Shown one piece after another: positions 9,001 to 18,215 of a DNA stretch of 64,000 bases. Within the stretch, counting starts at the first letter, position 1. Each line of letters begins with the position of its first letter. Source of the DNA: JAKVAV01 sp964635965 (GTDB lineage Bacteria > Bacteroidota > Bacteroidia > Flavobacteriales_D > Cryomorphaceae). Location: positions 1 to 64,000 of the forward strand of contig CAZWQX010000001.1 in the NCBI GenBank assembly GCA_964635965.1, written 5' to 3'. The notes under the pieces are model-generated. The model was not told the origin of the DNA. It did not search any database and saw only the letters and a program-made list of their open reading frames with translations. Both the position numbers and the translations under genes were made by a program.

Positions 9001-9663
9001 GGCATCAAGGGTAACCGTAATCGGTTCACCCGGTGTTTGACCTATATAAGTAATAGGGTCTTTGATTAAATCAAAAGTCACAGTAGTGTTATCCTCAGTC
9101 GCCATTACTGACACAAAGTGAGATCTACGGCTATTATTCCATTCATTGTCCCCTCCATTTCCATCATTGTAGGTCGTGTATATGTGGCCTGTATAGAATT
9201 GATTTCCTGTACCAACCTGACCTTTTGAGGTTAATGAGAAACCTTGAGAGCCTGCTTTATGTCGTATGTTAACGAAGAAAGGCTGGAAACTTTCAAAGTA
9301 AAGTCCTTGCGACCTGATAGGCATATTCAGGCTATCACGAGGCACAACATTTAATGGATAAACCGATGTCTCAGGGTTACCCGTTGCGTTTCCCGTTGGT
9401 CCAAAAGTATATTCCTGTGGAGAATCCTTCGAAATAAATACCGTGTCTATCAGTTGCCCAAAACCATCGCGTATCACGACGGGAATAGTCTCCTCAGCGG
9501 GTGTTGAGAGACTTACGAAGTGATTACGAATATTTGCCGTTCCTGACTGATCCTCCACTTTTGCAAAAAATGGTGGTATCCAGTGTTTGGTATCCAATTG
9601 ACCGATTGACTCGGAAGTAATCAGACCCACAAAAAGTATCAGAAGTATAAATTTTGTCTTCAT
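6022..9663 (-). CDS. Secreted surface protein: IgGFc-binding-like N-terminal domain, PKD-like repeats, T9SS type B sorting domain
   Basis: A 1213-residue exported protein with a signal peptide (about residues 1-21). The first ~470 residues resemble the IgGFc-binding N-terminal domain family, with the HFVSVMATEDNTTV segment. A DUF11-like segment and a tandem of cysteine-anchored PKD-like modules follow, at least four of which share an L-x-G-A/E-D-x-G-G/S-x-W-T pattern. The last ~90 residues are the gliding-motility-type sorting domain (FSPNGDGIND, FNRWGAEVF, GTYWYI), which directs export by the type IX system. It starts 9 bases after a PorP/SprF gene and is followed by another. A surface adhesin or gliding role is inferred; the ligand of the IgGFc-like domain is unknown and need not be antibody. 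Confidence 0.9.
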   Translation of the reverse strand: MKTKFILLILFVGLITSESIGQLDTKHWIPPFFAKVEDQSGTANIRNHFVSLSTPAEETIPVVIRDGFGQLIDTVFISKDSPQEYTFGPTGNATGNPETSVYPLNVVPRDSLNMPIRSQGLYFESFQPFFVNIRHKAGSQGFSLTSKGQVGTGNQFYTGHIYTTYNDGNGGDNEWNNSRRSHFVSVMATEDNTTVTFDLIKDPITYIGQTPGEPITVTLDAFESYVIGVDHADYDDSTINLANGTRVTSDKPIVCNSGSWLSGNTDGQCIGADQLAPADVTGQEYILVRGLGDETTERPMVVAIDDGTEVFVNDEPDPIAVLDEGEFYFIETEKFTANDNLYILATEKVYVFQTVSGSASNIGPTVGLSFIPPLNCIGAKEVNLPFVNSLAGGNGEGRINIITKTGTNIFVNDSETPLTGAQTVTGNPDWVSYAFDPPADNVNLVSDSVMNVALLTRDGVVGSAGYFSGFTLEPVVGLSAGISGSIPCIPGNAVLQVFGFDTYQWYFNGDAIPGATSNTLFPEFAGEYRVEGIDLACGFVFPSNPFDIPYCPSTLGAAKELQVLEESSPGVFDLTYRIFIENLAESASQNIQIIENIGGGLPAGATAELIGTPTLAFGILSGGLNPDFDGINDRRLLPGTGDLPGLAADAIDLTIRVDMTNATQDGFFNQVTVTSINEGENDGVTGPFNGQDFSHVGTNPDPNGNGEPNEDGENEPTLTCFFPNDFVYDAESFCISDEPQSITQDGVSSGTFTVDIEGLAINDTSGVITPQESDPGTYTVTFTVEGRCPTVTTTEVTIIPVPVPGTSTSIDVCSGTDPIDLSEVLEGEDEGGVWTDDQGTEISNVFDPVNEGVFVLSYTVTNVPCPSETATVTVNVTQEPNPGVPAETTSFCFDQGQAALADLLVGADEEGVWTDADGVVLSENFDFPGDGDFVLTYTVSNEICGERSTDVTVTVVPVPDSGISLGTESVCDGDEINLNGLLVEADEDGSWTDSEGNDVDDIVIVSEVGEQTYTYTIDRSPCPVVSTEVTLNVVEGISSGEPLDDLITICANEGPQNLFSFLEGADPGGVWTNENGDEIAGVINPSNEGVFEYTYTVTDEICGEVSTTITVDADEEYCPDEFSIPEGFSPNGDGINDEWVITGLLQQFPNNSIQVFNRWGAEVFSAAPYANDWDGRGSSGLNSGEILPVGTYWYILDVRDGSEPRQGFIYLNR

Positions 9664-9672
9664 GAGGGGAAG

Positions 9673-10578
9673 TTATGGTTCAGTTTCTATCATTCTTTCT
9701 TTTCCGAAGCGGACCCCGATGTAAATTTCATGAGTTCCGTTGGAGTAATTTCGTATATCAGACGTTGTAAAATCAATTGAGTAGCCCAATGTGAGGTAAT
9801 CCATAATTTCGTATCCGGCAAAAACAACTGCCGCATCGTTTGTTCGATACGTCCCTCCCAACCAAAGGTTACCTCCGTAGATAGCTCTGACACTTAAGTC
9901 GACTTGGGGCTCGAGAGGTGAGACGTACTTTATCAGTGCAAATGGCTCAACCGCAAATGATTCTCCAATATCGAACTGGTACGCTCCCGTTAAGAAATAG
10001 TGAATGGCCATACGGCCTTCACCATCACCTTGAAAGAGCTCTAATTTGTTATTCAAAATTTGCGTAGCTGAGAGGCCAACATGAAACTTTTCTCCATACC
10101 AAAGTGCGCCGAAAGCCGCGTCTGGCTTTAATTCTGACTGCATGGTATTCTGGAGAGCTTGATCATTATTATCTCTCAGAGTTATCTGAGTACCATCAAT
10201 GGAGAATTGCGTCATTCCGAATGATAATCCGAAAGAAAGCTTTGAATTTGCATTCACTTGTAAGTGATATGCGTATGTTCCTTGAACACCTGTTCTTCTC
10301 GTAGGTCCAGCCACATCGGTAAAGAGATTTCCTCCAAATCCCATATTCCCTGACGCATTTGGAGCATGAAGACCTAAAAAATATGTTCTAGGAGCATCGG
10401 TAATGCCCGACCATTGAGTTCGATGTGTTGCAATAGCATTAAACAAGTCATCACTTCCCGCGAACGCAGGATTAAATGAATAACCTGAAAAGCGGTACTG
10501 CGAAAACTGCTGCACCTGTTGAGCCCCCGCAGATGAGAGGAGTGCACAAAAGACCAATAATGTGATTATTCGTTTCAT
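9673..10578 (-). CDS. PorP/SprF family T9SS outer-membrane protein (second copy)
   Basis: A 301-residue beta-barrel protein with a signal peptide ending near SAGAQ, then the family hallmarks QFSQYRF, NPAFAGS and HRTQWSG. Its ATG overlaps the stop of the giant SprB-repeat gene by one base (TAATG), so translation is probably coupled and it is the likely export partner of that adhesin, as SprF is for SprB in Flavobacterium johnsoniae. It ends 9 bases before the IgGFc-domain protein gene. It is clearly diverged from the copies at 5052 and 18216, as expected if each serves a different partner. Confidence 0.93.
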   Translation of the reverse strand: MKRIITLLVFCALLSSAGAQQVQQFSQYRFSGYSFNPAFAGSDDLFNAIATHRTQWSGITDAPRTYFLGLHAPNASGNMGFGGNLFTDVAGPTRRTGVQGTYAYHLQVNANSKLSFGLSFGMTQFSIDGTQITLRDNNDQALQNTMQSELKPDAAFGALWYGEKFHVGLSATQILNNKLELFQGDGEGRMAIHYFLTGAYQFDIGESFAVEPFALIKYVSPLEPQVDLSVRAIYGGNLWLGGTYRTNDAAVVFAGYEIMDYLTLGYSIDFTTSDIRNYSNGTHEIYIGVRFGKERMIETEP

Positions 10579-13500
10579 TATCTATGCAGCGTTAAGGGTC
10601 CGGTAATAGGATCGGGAAATCTCGGATCGTTCAACTCCAGCGTATAATAATAAGTCCCTGAAGGCAATACGGATCCACTGTAGGTTCCATCCCAGGCAAT
10701 GTTTGAATTGTATCCCTGAGATTCAAACACTTCCACACCCCAACGATTGTAAACGTGTACGACCAAGTCAGGGAAAAGTTCAATGTTTTCAATTATCCAT
10801 AAGTCATTGACTCCATCACCATTCGGTGTGAATCCGGAAGTAATCTCCAAATCAGGTAACACCTCCACGAAGACCGAATCAATAGCCTGACAACCATTTT
10901 CATCGGTGACAGTAACAGTAAACTGCTGGCTACCCGTTAAAAAACCCTCAGGATTTGCTGCTTGATCGTCAAAGACCCCACCGGGATTTGGTGCCCATTG
11001 ATAGGTAACCTCATCCATTGATGTAGGGCTGCCTCCAAGGGTAAAAACCTCTTCTACAAAAACCTTAAGATCTTCTCCGGCATCCACATCCGGACTATTC
11101 AATATATCCACCTGTACCGTGTCAGTCTCGGAACAAGTTCCATTCGAACCGATTAAGATTATCGAAATTGACTCATCACTGTCTCCGGATATTGCCACCG
11201 AAGAACCGCTTGAGATCGTGTCCCCGTCCTGGGTCCAATAAAATTGATCCCCTCCGGTGATTGATCCCGATAATGTTACAGGTAAGTCAGAAGGGCAAGC
11301 AGTTACATCGTTACCTGCTGAAACCTCGAGATCAAAAAGGACCTCAATCTCGGCTTCTGCACTACCTTCACAACCCTGATCATCAGTGACAAAAAGCGCA
11401 TACGAGCCCTGTGCAAGATTTTCTGCTATGGCTTGATCAGATACCACTCCTTCGGTGCTAAACCAAGCATACTGATAGGGCTCGGTTCCACCGGACACGA
11501 TAGCCTCGGCAAAACCGTCATTTGTATTATCACAAGTTGAGGCTGCCGTGTTAACTAAGATGGTCAACTCTTCGGGCTCAGTCAATGTTACAGTTGAAGT
11601 AACCTCACAACCAGCGGCATCGGAAACAACAACTTCGTAGTCCCCGGCGGGCACATTTAATAAAGTATCTTCATTTGAAGTAAAATCATTAGGTCCGATC
11701 CAAGAATAAGTGACTGCACCTTGTCCACCCGTCAACTCGGGTTGAATACTTCCTGTAGACTCTCCAAAACAGTTAGGTTCGACAATTGTGATATCCAATA
11801 AAAGTGGATCTACCTCCTCGATCTCAATTTGATCGGAAATAGCACAGCCTCCCTGATCTTGAACCACATAAGTGTATATACCCGATTCTAACCCGGTAAT
11901 ATCAAATAAGTCAGAAGTGAATCCATTCGGCCCTGTCCAAGAAACCAAATACCCGGGAGTTCCACCCTCAGGGAAGAGGGATATCTCCCCTGAATTTGGA
12001 TCACTTGCACATCCTGAAGCTGTTATTTCTGCTATTACCAATAGCTCATCAGGTTGTTCAATTATCACCAGTGTATCGGCACTACAACCAAAATCATCAG
12101 TCACAGTAACATTGTATTGACCTATATCCAATCCGGTTAAGTTTAGAAGATCTGAAGTGAATCCATTATCTCCTATCCACGAGATGGTTATTGGATCAAC
12201 ACCACCTGTTATACTCAAATCAACAGTTCCATCAGATTCCCCAAAGCAAGAAACATCACTAGCCGTGAGAGAAAGGGTTAGTTCAGGGCTCTCAATGATC
12301 TCAAATGAATCTTGGAAAACACAGCCAACTCCATCTTCTACGATGAGATCGTAAGTCCCCGGAATTAAATTCGTCAATTCTGTCTGATCAGAAACAAAAC
12401 CATCAGGTCCTGCCCAAACAATGAGATAAGGCAGTTCTCCACCCGTAATTGAGATGCTAATTTCTCCTTCGTTCAATCCGAAGCAGGTGTTCGACAACTC
12501 TGACATTACCAGCAGAGCGGGTGGATTTGGCAAATCAATAATCCCGGTAAACACACAACCATCGTCTCCTGTAACCGTGTAGGTGTAGAGTCCTCCTGAA
12601 AGTCCCGAAAGATCCTCAGAGGTTGATGTAAAACCATTGGGTCCTGTCCAATCAACCGTGTAAGGTTCAGCTACTCCTGATATTTCAAGATCAATAACCC
12701 CATTCATATCACCTGTGCATGTCTCAGGAAAGAATGTTTCGAGGATTGATCCACCGGGATTGCTCAATGAGATCGTTTCAATTAAGCTACAACCGTTGTC
12801 GTCAGAAGCAGTTAATGTGTAAATACCTGCGGGTACATTATCCAACAGGGAATTCGTAGAAATCTCCGTTCCTCCCTGATCGGTCCAAGAAATGGTGTAA
12901 TCTCCTACGACACTTCCACCCGCTAACACTGCTTCGATAGAACCATTTGATTGATTGCAATCAGGCTGTGCGATTAACAGTACCGAAACTATAGGGTCAG
13001 GGTCGGTAACTGTGTATTCAAAGGATGCACTACAATTCAATGCATCTGTGACGACAAGATTATACGTCCCCGCCTGGAGATTAAAAAGATCCTCATCGAT
13101 TGAAGTGAAACCATCAGGCCCTGTCCAATCGGTGAGTATAGGCTCTACGCCCCCAGTTACTTCAATTAGAATGCTACCGTCATTTGATCCATTACAGCTA
13201 GGATCGATAATCGTTTCCGAAACATCCACAGATGGGGCGATAATAACCTGTACTGCTCCCATCGCCGTACATCCGTTGGCGTCAACGATATCGTAGGAAT
13301 AGATTCCTGCTTCCAGATTCTCGATAAATACTCCTGTGCCCGGATCACCCGAAGGTCCATTCCAAGTCACGTCAATTGGATTAGCAGCGTTTTCAACATC
13401 CAACAGAATTGTTCCGTCGGACCCTGCGCACGAAACAGGTGTAGTCGAAGAATTCACGGCAATTGGGAGTGGATCTGCAAGAATAAAAGCTTCAGAGAAG

Positions 13501-16500
13501 AGGCACCCATTCACATCAGTGGCAGTGACAATATATTCACCGGCAGATAGACCTGAAAGATCTTCCTGATCTGAAATAACTGTTGTTCCCTGAACCCATT
13601 GGTATGTGAATGGAGCGGAACCACCAATAACTTCAATTTGAATTGCGCCATCAGATGAACCTGAACACGATGGGTTCGTCAATATTTCATCAATTGTTCC
13701 ATCCACATCTGACAAGACCACCGTTTCCGTGACTTCACAACCAAGGTTGTCCGTAACGACCAGAATGTACGTGCCCGAAGAAACGTTCTCCAAACTATCA
13801 TTGGATACAAGTAAATTTCCCAGTGTATCCTCCCAATCAAAGGTATAAGGTGGAGTTCCACCGGTAGCAGACCCTATTGCAAGTCCATTTGATTGAAGGC
13901 AATTAGGATTTTCAACTACGGCAGATGGAATGATCTCTGTATTCTCGCTTAAGGCAAGAGTATCCGTAAAAGGACAATTGTTGTTATCAGTAACCGAAAT
14001 AATGTATTCTCCTGCGGTAAGGGAAGTGATTGATTCACCGGTATCAGCAAAGCCATCAGGACCAGTCCAACTTGAAGAATAAGGAGCTGATCCACCTGAA
14101 AGGACTACAGAAATCTCTCCCGTATTCGCGCCAAAACAGTCAATATTTTGAGTTGTGAAGTCAGCCGATATTGCCGTAGCAGATTCTAGATTTATGGTCG
14201 AATCAGCAACACATCCATTGTTATCAATAATTTGAATAGTGTATGCGTCCGGAGCCAGACCTCCGATAATTTGTTGACTTGAGGAAAAACCTGAAGGTGA
14301 TGACCAATTAAAAGTGTAAGGAGCAGTTCCTCCTTGCGGATTTAACGCAATTTGACCATCGCCTATTCCCAGGCAAGATTCCAGAGTTAATTGAGGGTTG
14401 AAAGAAATTTGGTTTGGTTGTCCTACCGAGATAGTCAAATCAGCAATACATCCTGAGGCATCTTCAATGCTCACTTGATAATCGCCCGGCTCCAAATCAA
14501 AGATGTCTTCATCAGTTGAAACAAAACCACTTGGTCCTGTCCAATTTATATCAAAGGGTGGAGTTCCAGAAGTGAGTTCCAGATCAATTGAACCATCATC
14601 ACCTGAAGGACAGGAAGTAGGAACCGCTACAAACGAAACATCAAAAGTTATTCTTTCCAGTTCGACATCGTCACTAACCTGACACCCATTGTCATCGGTT
14701 ACGGTAAGCGTAAAAATCCCCTCTCCGAGATCACTCAAATTGTCGGTTGAACCAATGGGATTTCCAAGTTCGTCAGTCCAGTTATACGTATAATCAACCG
14801 CTACTGTGCCCCCTGTAACAACGGTGGTAATTTGACCATTATCGACTAAACAATCAGGATTTACCCCGGTAAAGTCAATTACTATTTCGGTAGGTTCAAC
14901 GATGGTAATCACAGTTGTTTCTGAACAACCTGAACCATCGGTTACCACCAAAGTGTAATCCCCGGGAGCCAAATCTGTTATAACCTGACTGCTGGAAGTA
15001 AAGGCATCAGGACCCGTCCAATCAAAATCCAATGTCCCTGAACCACCGGTAGCGGAAGCCGATATTTCTCCATTATCGAATCCGAAGCATGTGATTTGAA
15101 CCGGTGTCAATGACAAAACAATTTCCGAAGGCTCACCAACAGTTGCTTGAGCAGTAGCAACACAACCGTTAGCGTCAGTCAAGGTCAAGTCGTAAATGCC
15201 TGCCTCAAGACCGACTAAATTCTGATCAGAGGAAGTGAATCCTCCCGGGCCGGTCCATGCAAAGTCATACAGAGCCGAACCACCTTGAGGAACAGCATCA
15301 ATTGAACCGTCACCGAACCCAAAACAAGAAATATCAGCAGGGTTCAATCCAACGGTTAATGAGAAAAGTTCTACAACATCAAATGATGCCGTTGACGAAC
15401 AGCCCAATACATCGGTAACCTCAACATCGTAAGTTCCTGCCTCGAGATTGGAAGGGTCTTCACCCGAAAAGGTGAATCCATTTGGACCAATCCAACTGAA
15501 CAAGAACCCGGGATTACCTCCCGAAATGGTAATGTCAATTGAACCCGTTGATTCACCTGCACAAGTCACATCAGTTACTGCGCCATCAATGTTGATTGCA
15601 CCCGGTTCTTGTACGGTAAACGTTCGATTAAAAACGCACCCATTGTCATCGGTAATCTCCAGATCATAATCTCCTGCGATCAGACTTGAAATGTTTTGAT
15701 CGATAGAATTAAATGCTGCAGGGCCTGACCATGCAAAACTATATGGAGGTGTAGCCCCGGTTACAGTAATTGAGATTGCCCCATCGTCTCCACCGAAACA
15801 AGAAACGTCAGTTATAGAATTTGCAACAGTGACGTCTGTTGGCTCGGTAATATCAACGGCAAAGAATGCGGTGCATCCATTATCATCGGTGAGCTGAAGA
15901 GAGTAACTTCCGGCTTCCAGATTTGAAATATTTGGACTCAACGAATTGAAGGCATTCGGACCTAACCAAATGTATCCATAGGGAGGAGTTCCGCCTGAAG
16001 CAGTTGTTTCAATTGCGCCATCCGTACCACCGAAGCAGGAAATATTCTGAACATCAAAGGTTGCATTCAACCCTGAAGGAGCATTTATATCAAATGAGCC
16101 ATTTGCCAAACATCCATTAGCATCTTCGACTTGAACATCATACGTTCCTGCTACCAGATTGGAAATGTCTTCGTCTGAAGAAGTAAAACCTCCGGGGCCG
16201 GTCCAATTATAGTTGAATGGACTTGTTCCATTACTTACGGTCAAATCAATTGACCCAGTACCTGTATCACAGTCGGGATCTGTAACGTCACCAGTGAGCA
16301 CAATAGCTATTGGTTCGGTCAAGTCGTAGACTAATGTCTCTTGACAATTATTATCATCAGTGATCGTAACTGAATACGTCCCTACAAAGAGATTGGAGAT
16401 GTTTTGATCGGTCGAAACAAAACCTCCGGGGCCGGTCCAGTCGAACAAGTACGGCAACGATCCTCCTGTAACGGAAAGAGTTAGCGCACCATCATTCGAT

Positions 16501-18206
16501 CCCTGACAAGAAATAGGAGTTTCTGTGATTGAACCAAGTAATTCATCAGGTTGAAAAATTTCAACATTCTCAATCAACTCACAGTTATTTGCATCCGTGA
16601 GTGTAAGCGTATATAATCCGGCTTCAAGGCTCGTAATGGAGGGGCCTGTCGCCGTGAAAGCGTTCGGACCACTCCAAGAATAATCATAAGGAGGTGTTCC
16701 TCCATTGCCCGAAGCAGCGATTTCTCCTGTATTGTCTTCGAAACAAAGCAGATCAACAGGTGTAGTGCTCACAGTAAGTTCAGCAGGCTGATTTACCGTT
16801 TCTTGAACTACAAGCACACAATTAGCGGCATCCGTCAGTGTCAATTCATAGGTTCCTGCAATTAAATTTGTTAGATCCTCATCGGTTGAATTAAACCCTC
16901 CGGGACCTGTCCAAACAATATCATATGGTGGTAATCCACCGGTAATGGTCAAATCTATCTCACCTGTGGCATCATTTGCACAAAGGTTATCGGTGGGAAT
17001 AGTGGTGGCAATTAGTTCAGGATTTTCTGTGATTGAATACGTTTCCGTTTCCACACATCCATTGTCATCCGTCACTTCGAGGATGTAGTCGCCGGGTTCT
17101 AAAGAAGAAATATCCGCATTTGTCGAGGTGAAGCTATTCGGCCCTGTCCAACTGTAGTCTAATGTCCCCGTTCCACCAGTTGCGGTAATCTCGATGATAC
17201 CATCATCGGCGGCAAAGCACGTGATATTGGTAACAACTGCATCAATCAGGATGGGATCTGGTACATCCGGAAAAGTCACCGTAGTGTCGGAAGTACATCC
17301 TTCAGAGTCGACTACATTCAATGTGAATGTCGCACAAAGAGCGGTTGGTGTAAATCCGGTTTCACCACTCGACCAAGTGAGTGTATATCCGCCATTTCCA
17401 CCAATAACAATTGGAGTAGCCTGGCCGTCGCAGTTATCTGAACATGTCGGAGCAACTCCATTTAAAGCAAACAAGGAAAGAGGACCCGGTTCATTTACAA
17501 AAACATCCGTGTTACAAGGAACTCCTCCTTGGCCTAAATCCAGTACAATAATCGTGTAGGTTCCTGCTCCTACATTCTCCCACTCTCGAGTGCTAGGACC
17601 TCCTACCCATTGATAAGTGTAGGGACCTACTCCTGTCGTCGGCTCCAATACGGAAGCAATCCCATCATTAAACCCATTACAGGTTGGTGACGTGGGATCT
17701 GCAGTTAGATCAAAAAACGGACAAGATCCGCGATCAGATCCTGTTAGATTGACTCTTTCATAATTTCCTGAAACATCCTCAACCTGATCCTCCAATGATC
17801 GTGGAAATTGAGTAGTTGGAAGGTTCACATCTTCACCTAAAAGTAAGATGCTAATGGATTCATCTATTTCAGAATAGTCATCAACGAAGAATCCTCCTTT
17901 TACACTTAGCTCGGCCTGGTTCTTAGAGATGATATGATAATCACCTCCGCCAAATGACGTAAAAGAACTCACGGTTAAAGATCTATTCAGGGTGATGGTT
18001 GCCGAACCGCTGGCGGGAAGAATAACGTGAGTATTTGATCCCGGAATATCAGAAGCAGGCATTCCGTCCTGGGTGACCCAATTAGAGAGATCGTCCCAGT
18101 TACCCGAGCCGGCGTTCCATACCAATACTTGGGCGGATCCTGATAGCGTCAGAATCACTCCAATATTGATGAGCAAAACTCGGATGAAGGTTTTTAATGG
18201 TTTCAT
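10578..18206 (-). CDS. Giant SprB-repeat adhesin with T9SS type B sorting domain
   Basis: The 2542-residue protein is the largest in the window. It has a signal peptide (about residues 1-26), a ~135-residue N-terminal region of unknown fold, then about 27 tandem SprB-type repeats of 76-82 residues from ~165 to ~2290. Each carries the pattern C-x-G-x-x-x-G-x-I, GG-x-x-PY, W-x-GP-x-GF, L-x-AG-x-Y and D-x-x-GC. Two PKD-like modules and the type B sorting domain (FTPNGDGVND, YNRWGVEVF, GTYYYTLEL) complete it. SprB of Flavobacterium johnsoniae is the mobile surface adhesin of gliding cells; this protein is SprB-like in architecture, but gliding by this organism is not shown. It is strongly acidic. 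It starts 9 bases after a PorP/SprF gene and overlaps the next by one base. Confidence 0.93.
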   Translation of the reverse strand: MKPLKTFIRVLLINIGVILTLSGSAQVLVWNAGSGNWDDLSNWVTQDGMPASDIPGSNTHVILPASGSATITLNRSLTVSSFTSFGGGDYHIISKNQAELSVKGGFFVDDYSEIDESISILLLGEDVNLPTTQFPRSLEDQVEDVSGNYERVNLTGSDRGSCPFFDLTADPTSPTCNGFNDGIASVLEPTTGVGPYTYQWVGGPSTREWENVGAGTYTIIVLDLGQGGVPCNTDVFVNEPGPLSLFALNGVAPTCSDNCDGQATPIVIGGNGGYTLTWSSGETGFTPTALCATFTLNVVDSEGCTSDTTVTFPDVPDPILIDAVVTNITCFAADDGIIEITATGGTGTLDYSWTGPNSFTSTNADISSLEPGDYILEVTDDNGCVETETYSITENPELIATTIPTDNLCANDATGEIDLTITGGLPPYDIVWTGPGGFNSTDEDLTNLIAGTYELTLTDAANCVLVVQETVNQPAELTVSTTPVDLLCFEDNTGEIAASGNGGTPPYDYSWSGPNAFTATGPSITSLEAGLYTLTLTDANNCELIENVEIFQPDELLGSITETPISCQGSNDGALTLSVTGGSLPYLFDWTGPGGFVSTDQNISNLFVGTYSVTITDDNNCQETLVYDLTEPIAIVLTGDVTDPDCDTGTGSIDLTVSNGTSPFNYNWTGPGGFTSSDEDISNLVAGTYDVQVEDANGCLANGSFDINAPSGLNATFDVQNISCFGGTDGAIETTASGGTPPYGYIWLGPNAFNSLSPNISNLEAGSYSLQLTDDNGCTAFFAVDITEPTDVTVANSITDVSCFGGDDGAISITVTGATPPYSFAWSGPAAFNSIDQNISSLIAGDYDLEITDDNGCVFNRTFTVQEPGAINIDGAVTDVTCAGESTGSIDITISGGNPGFLFSWIGPNGFTFSGEDPSNLEAGTYDVEVTDVLGCSSTASFDVVELFSLTVGLNPADISCFGFGDGSIDAVPQGGSALYDFAWTGPGGFTSSDQNLVGLEAGIYDLTLTDANGCVATAQATVGEPSEIVLSLTPVQITCFGFDNGEISASATGGSGTLDFDWTGPDAFTSSSQVITDLAPGDYTLVVTDGSGCSETTVITIVEPTEIVIDFTGVNPDCLVDNGQITTVVTGGTVAVDYTYNWTDELGNPIGSTDNLSDLGEGIFTLTVTDDNGCQVSDDVELERITFDVSFVAVPTSCPSGDDGSIDLELTSGTPPFDINWTGPSGFVSTDEDIFDLEPGDYQVSIEDASGCIADLTISVGQPNQISFNPQLTLESCLGIGDGQIALNPQGGTAPYTFNWSSPSGFSSSQQIIGGLAPDAYTIQIIDNNGCVADSTINLESATAISADFTTQNIDCFGANTGEISVVLSGGSAPYSSSWTGPDGFADTGESITSLTAGEYIISVTDNNNCPFTDTLALSENTEIIPSAVVENPNCLQSNGLAIGSATGGTPPYTFDWEDTLGNLLVSNDSLENVSSGTYILVVTDNLGCEVTETVVLSDVDGTIDEILTNPSCSGSSDGAIQIEVIGGSAPFTYQWVQGTTVISDQEDLSGLSAGEYIVTATDVNGCLFSEAFILADPLPIAVNSSTTPVSCAGSDGTILLDVENAANPIDVTWNGPSGDPGTGVFIENLEAGIYSYDIVDANGCTAMGAVQVIIAPSVDVSETIIDPSCNGSNDGSILIEVTGGVEPILTDWTGPDGFTSIDEDLFNLQAGTYNLVVTDALNCSASFEYTVTDPDPIVSVLLIAQPDCNQSNGSIEAVLAGGSVVGDYTISWTDQGGTEISTNSLLDNVPAGIYTLTASDDNGCSLIETISLSNPGGSILETFFPETCTGDMNGVIDLEISGVAEPYTVDWTGPNGFTSTSEDLSGLSGGLYTYTVTGDDGCVFTGIIDLPNPPALLVMSELSNTCFGLNEGEISISITGGELPYLIVWAGPDGFVSDQTELTNLIPGTYDLIVEDGVGCVFQDSFEIIESPELTLSLTASDVSCFGESDGTVDLSITGGVDPITISWIGDNGFTSDLLNLTGLDIGQYNVTVTDDFGCSADTLVIIEQPDELLVIAEITASGCASDPNSGEISLFPEGGTPGYLVSWTGPNGFTSDLFDITGLESGIYTYVVQDQGGCAISDQIEIEEVDPLLLDITIVEPNCFGESTGSIQPELTGGQGAVTYSWIGPNDFTSNEDTLLNVPAGDYEVVVSDAAGCEVTSTVTLTEPEELTILVNTAASTCDNTNDGFAEAIVSGGTEPYQYAWFSTEGVVSDQAIAENLAQGSYALFVTDDQGCEGSAEAEIEVLFDLEVSAGNDVTACPSDLPVTLSGSITGGDQFYWTQDGDTISSGSSVAISGDSDESISIILIGSNGTCSETDTVQVDILNSPDVDAGEDLKVFVEEVFTLGGSPTSMDEVTYQWAPNPGGVFDDQAANPEGFLTGSQQFTVTVTDENGCQAIDSVFVEVLPDLEITSGFTPNGDGVNDLWIIENIELFPDLVVHVYNRWGVEVFESQGYNSNIAWDGTYSGSVLPSGTYYYTLELNDPRFPDPITGPLTLHR
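11338..17714 (-). repeat. ~27 tandem SprB-type coding repeats
   Basis: I counted about 27 consecutive units of roughly 235 bases in the translated adhesin. They are diverged at the amino-acid level and not near-identical, so they are old and would not be expected to recombine readily. Units with a variant core (W-x-D-x-x-G in place of W-x-GP-x-GF) occur at three scattered places. The count was made by eye and could be off by one or two. Confidence 0.85.
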
Positions 18207-18215
18207 TTTCCGTCC

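Noticed and set aside
11338..17714. Repeat array that might be a CRISPR or a near-identical tandem DNA repeat
   Set aside because: Units are about 235 bases, coding and clearly diverged; there are no short identical repeats with unique spacers.
10578..18206. Many open frames on the plus strand and in other minus frames across the SprB-repeat gene
   Set aside because: They are shadows of a low-stop, repetitive coding sequence. The minus frame has the signal peptide, repeats and sorting domain, and the others have none.
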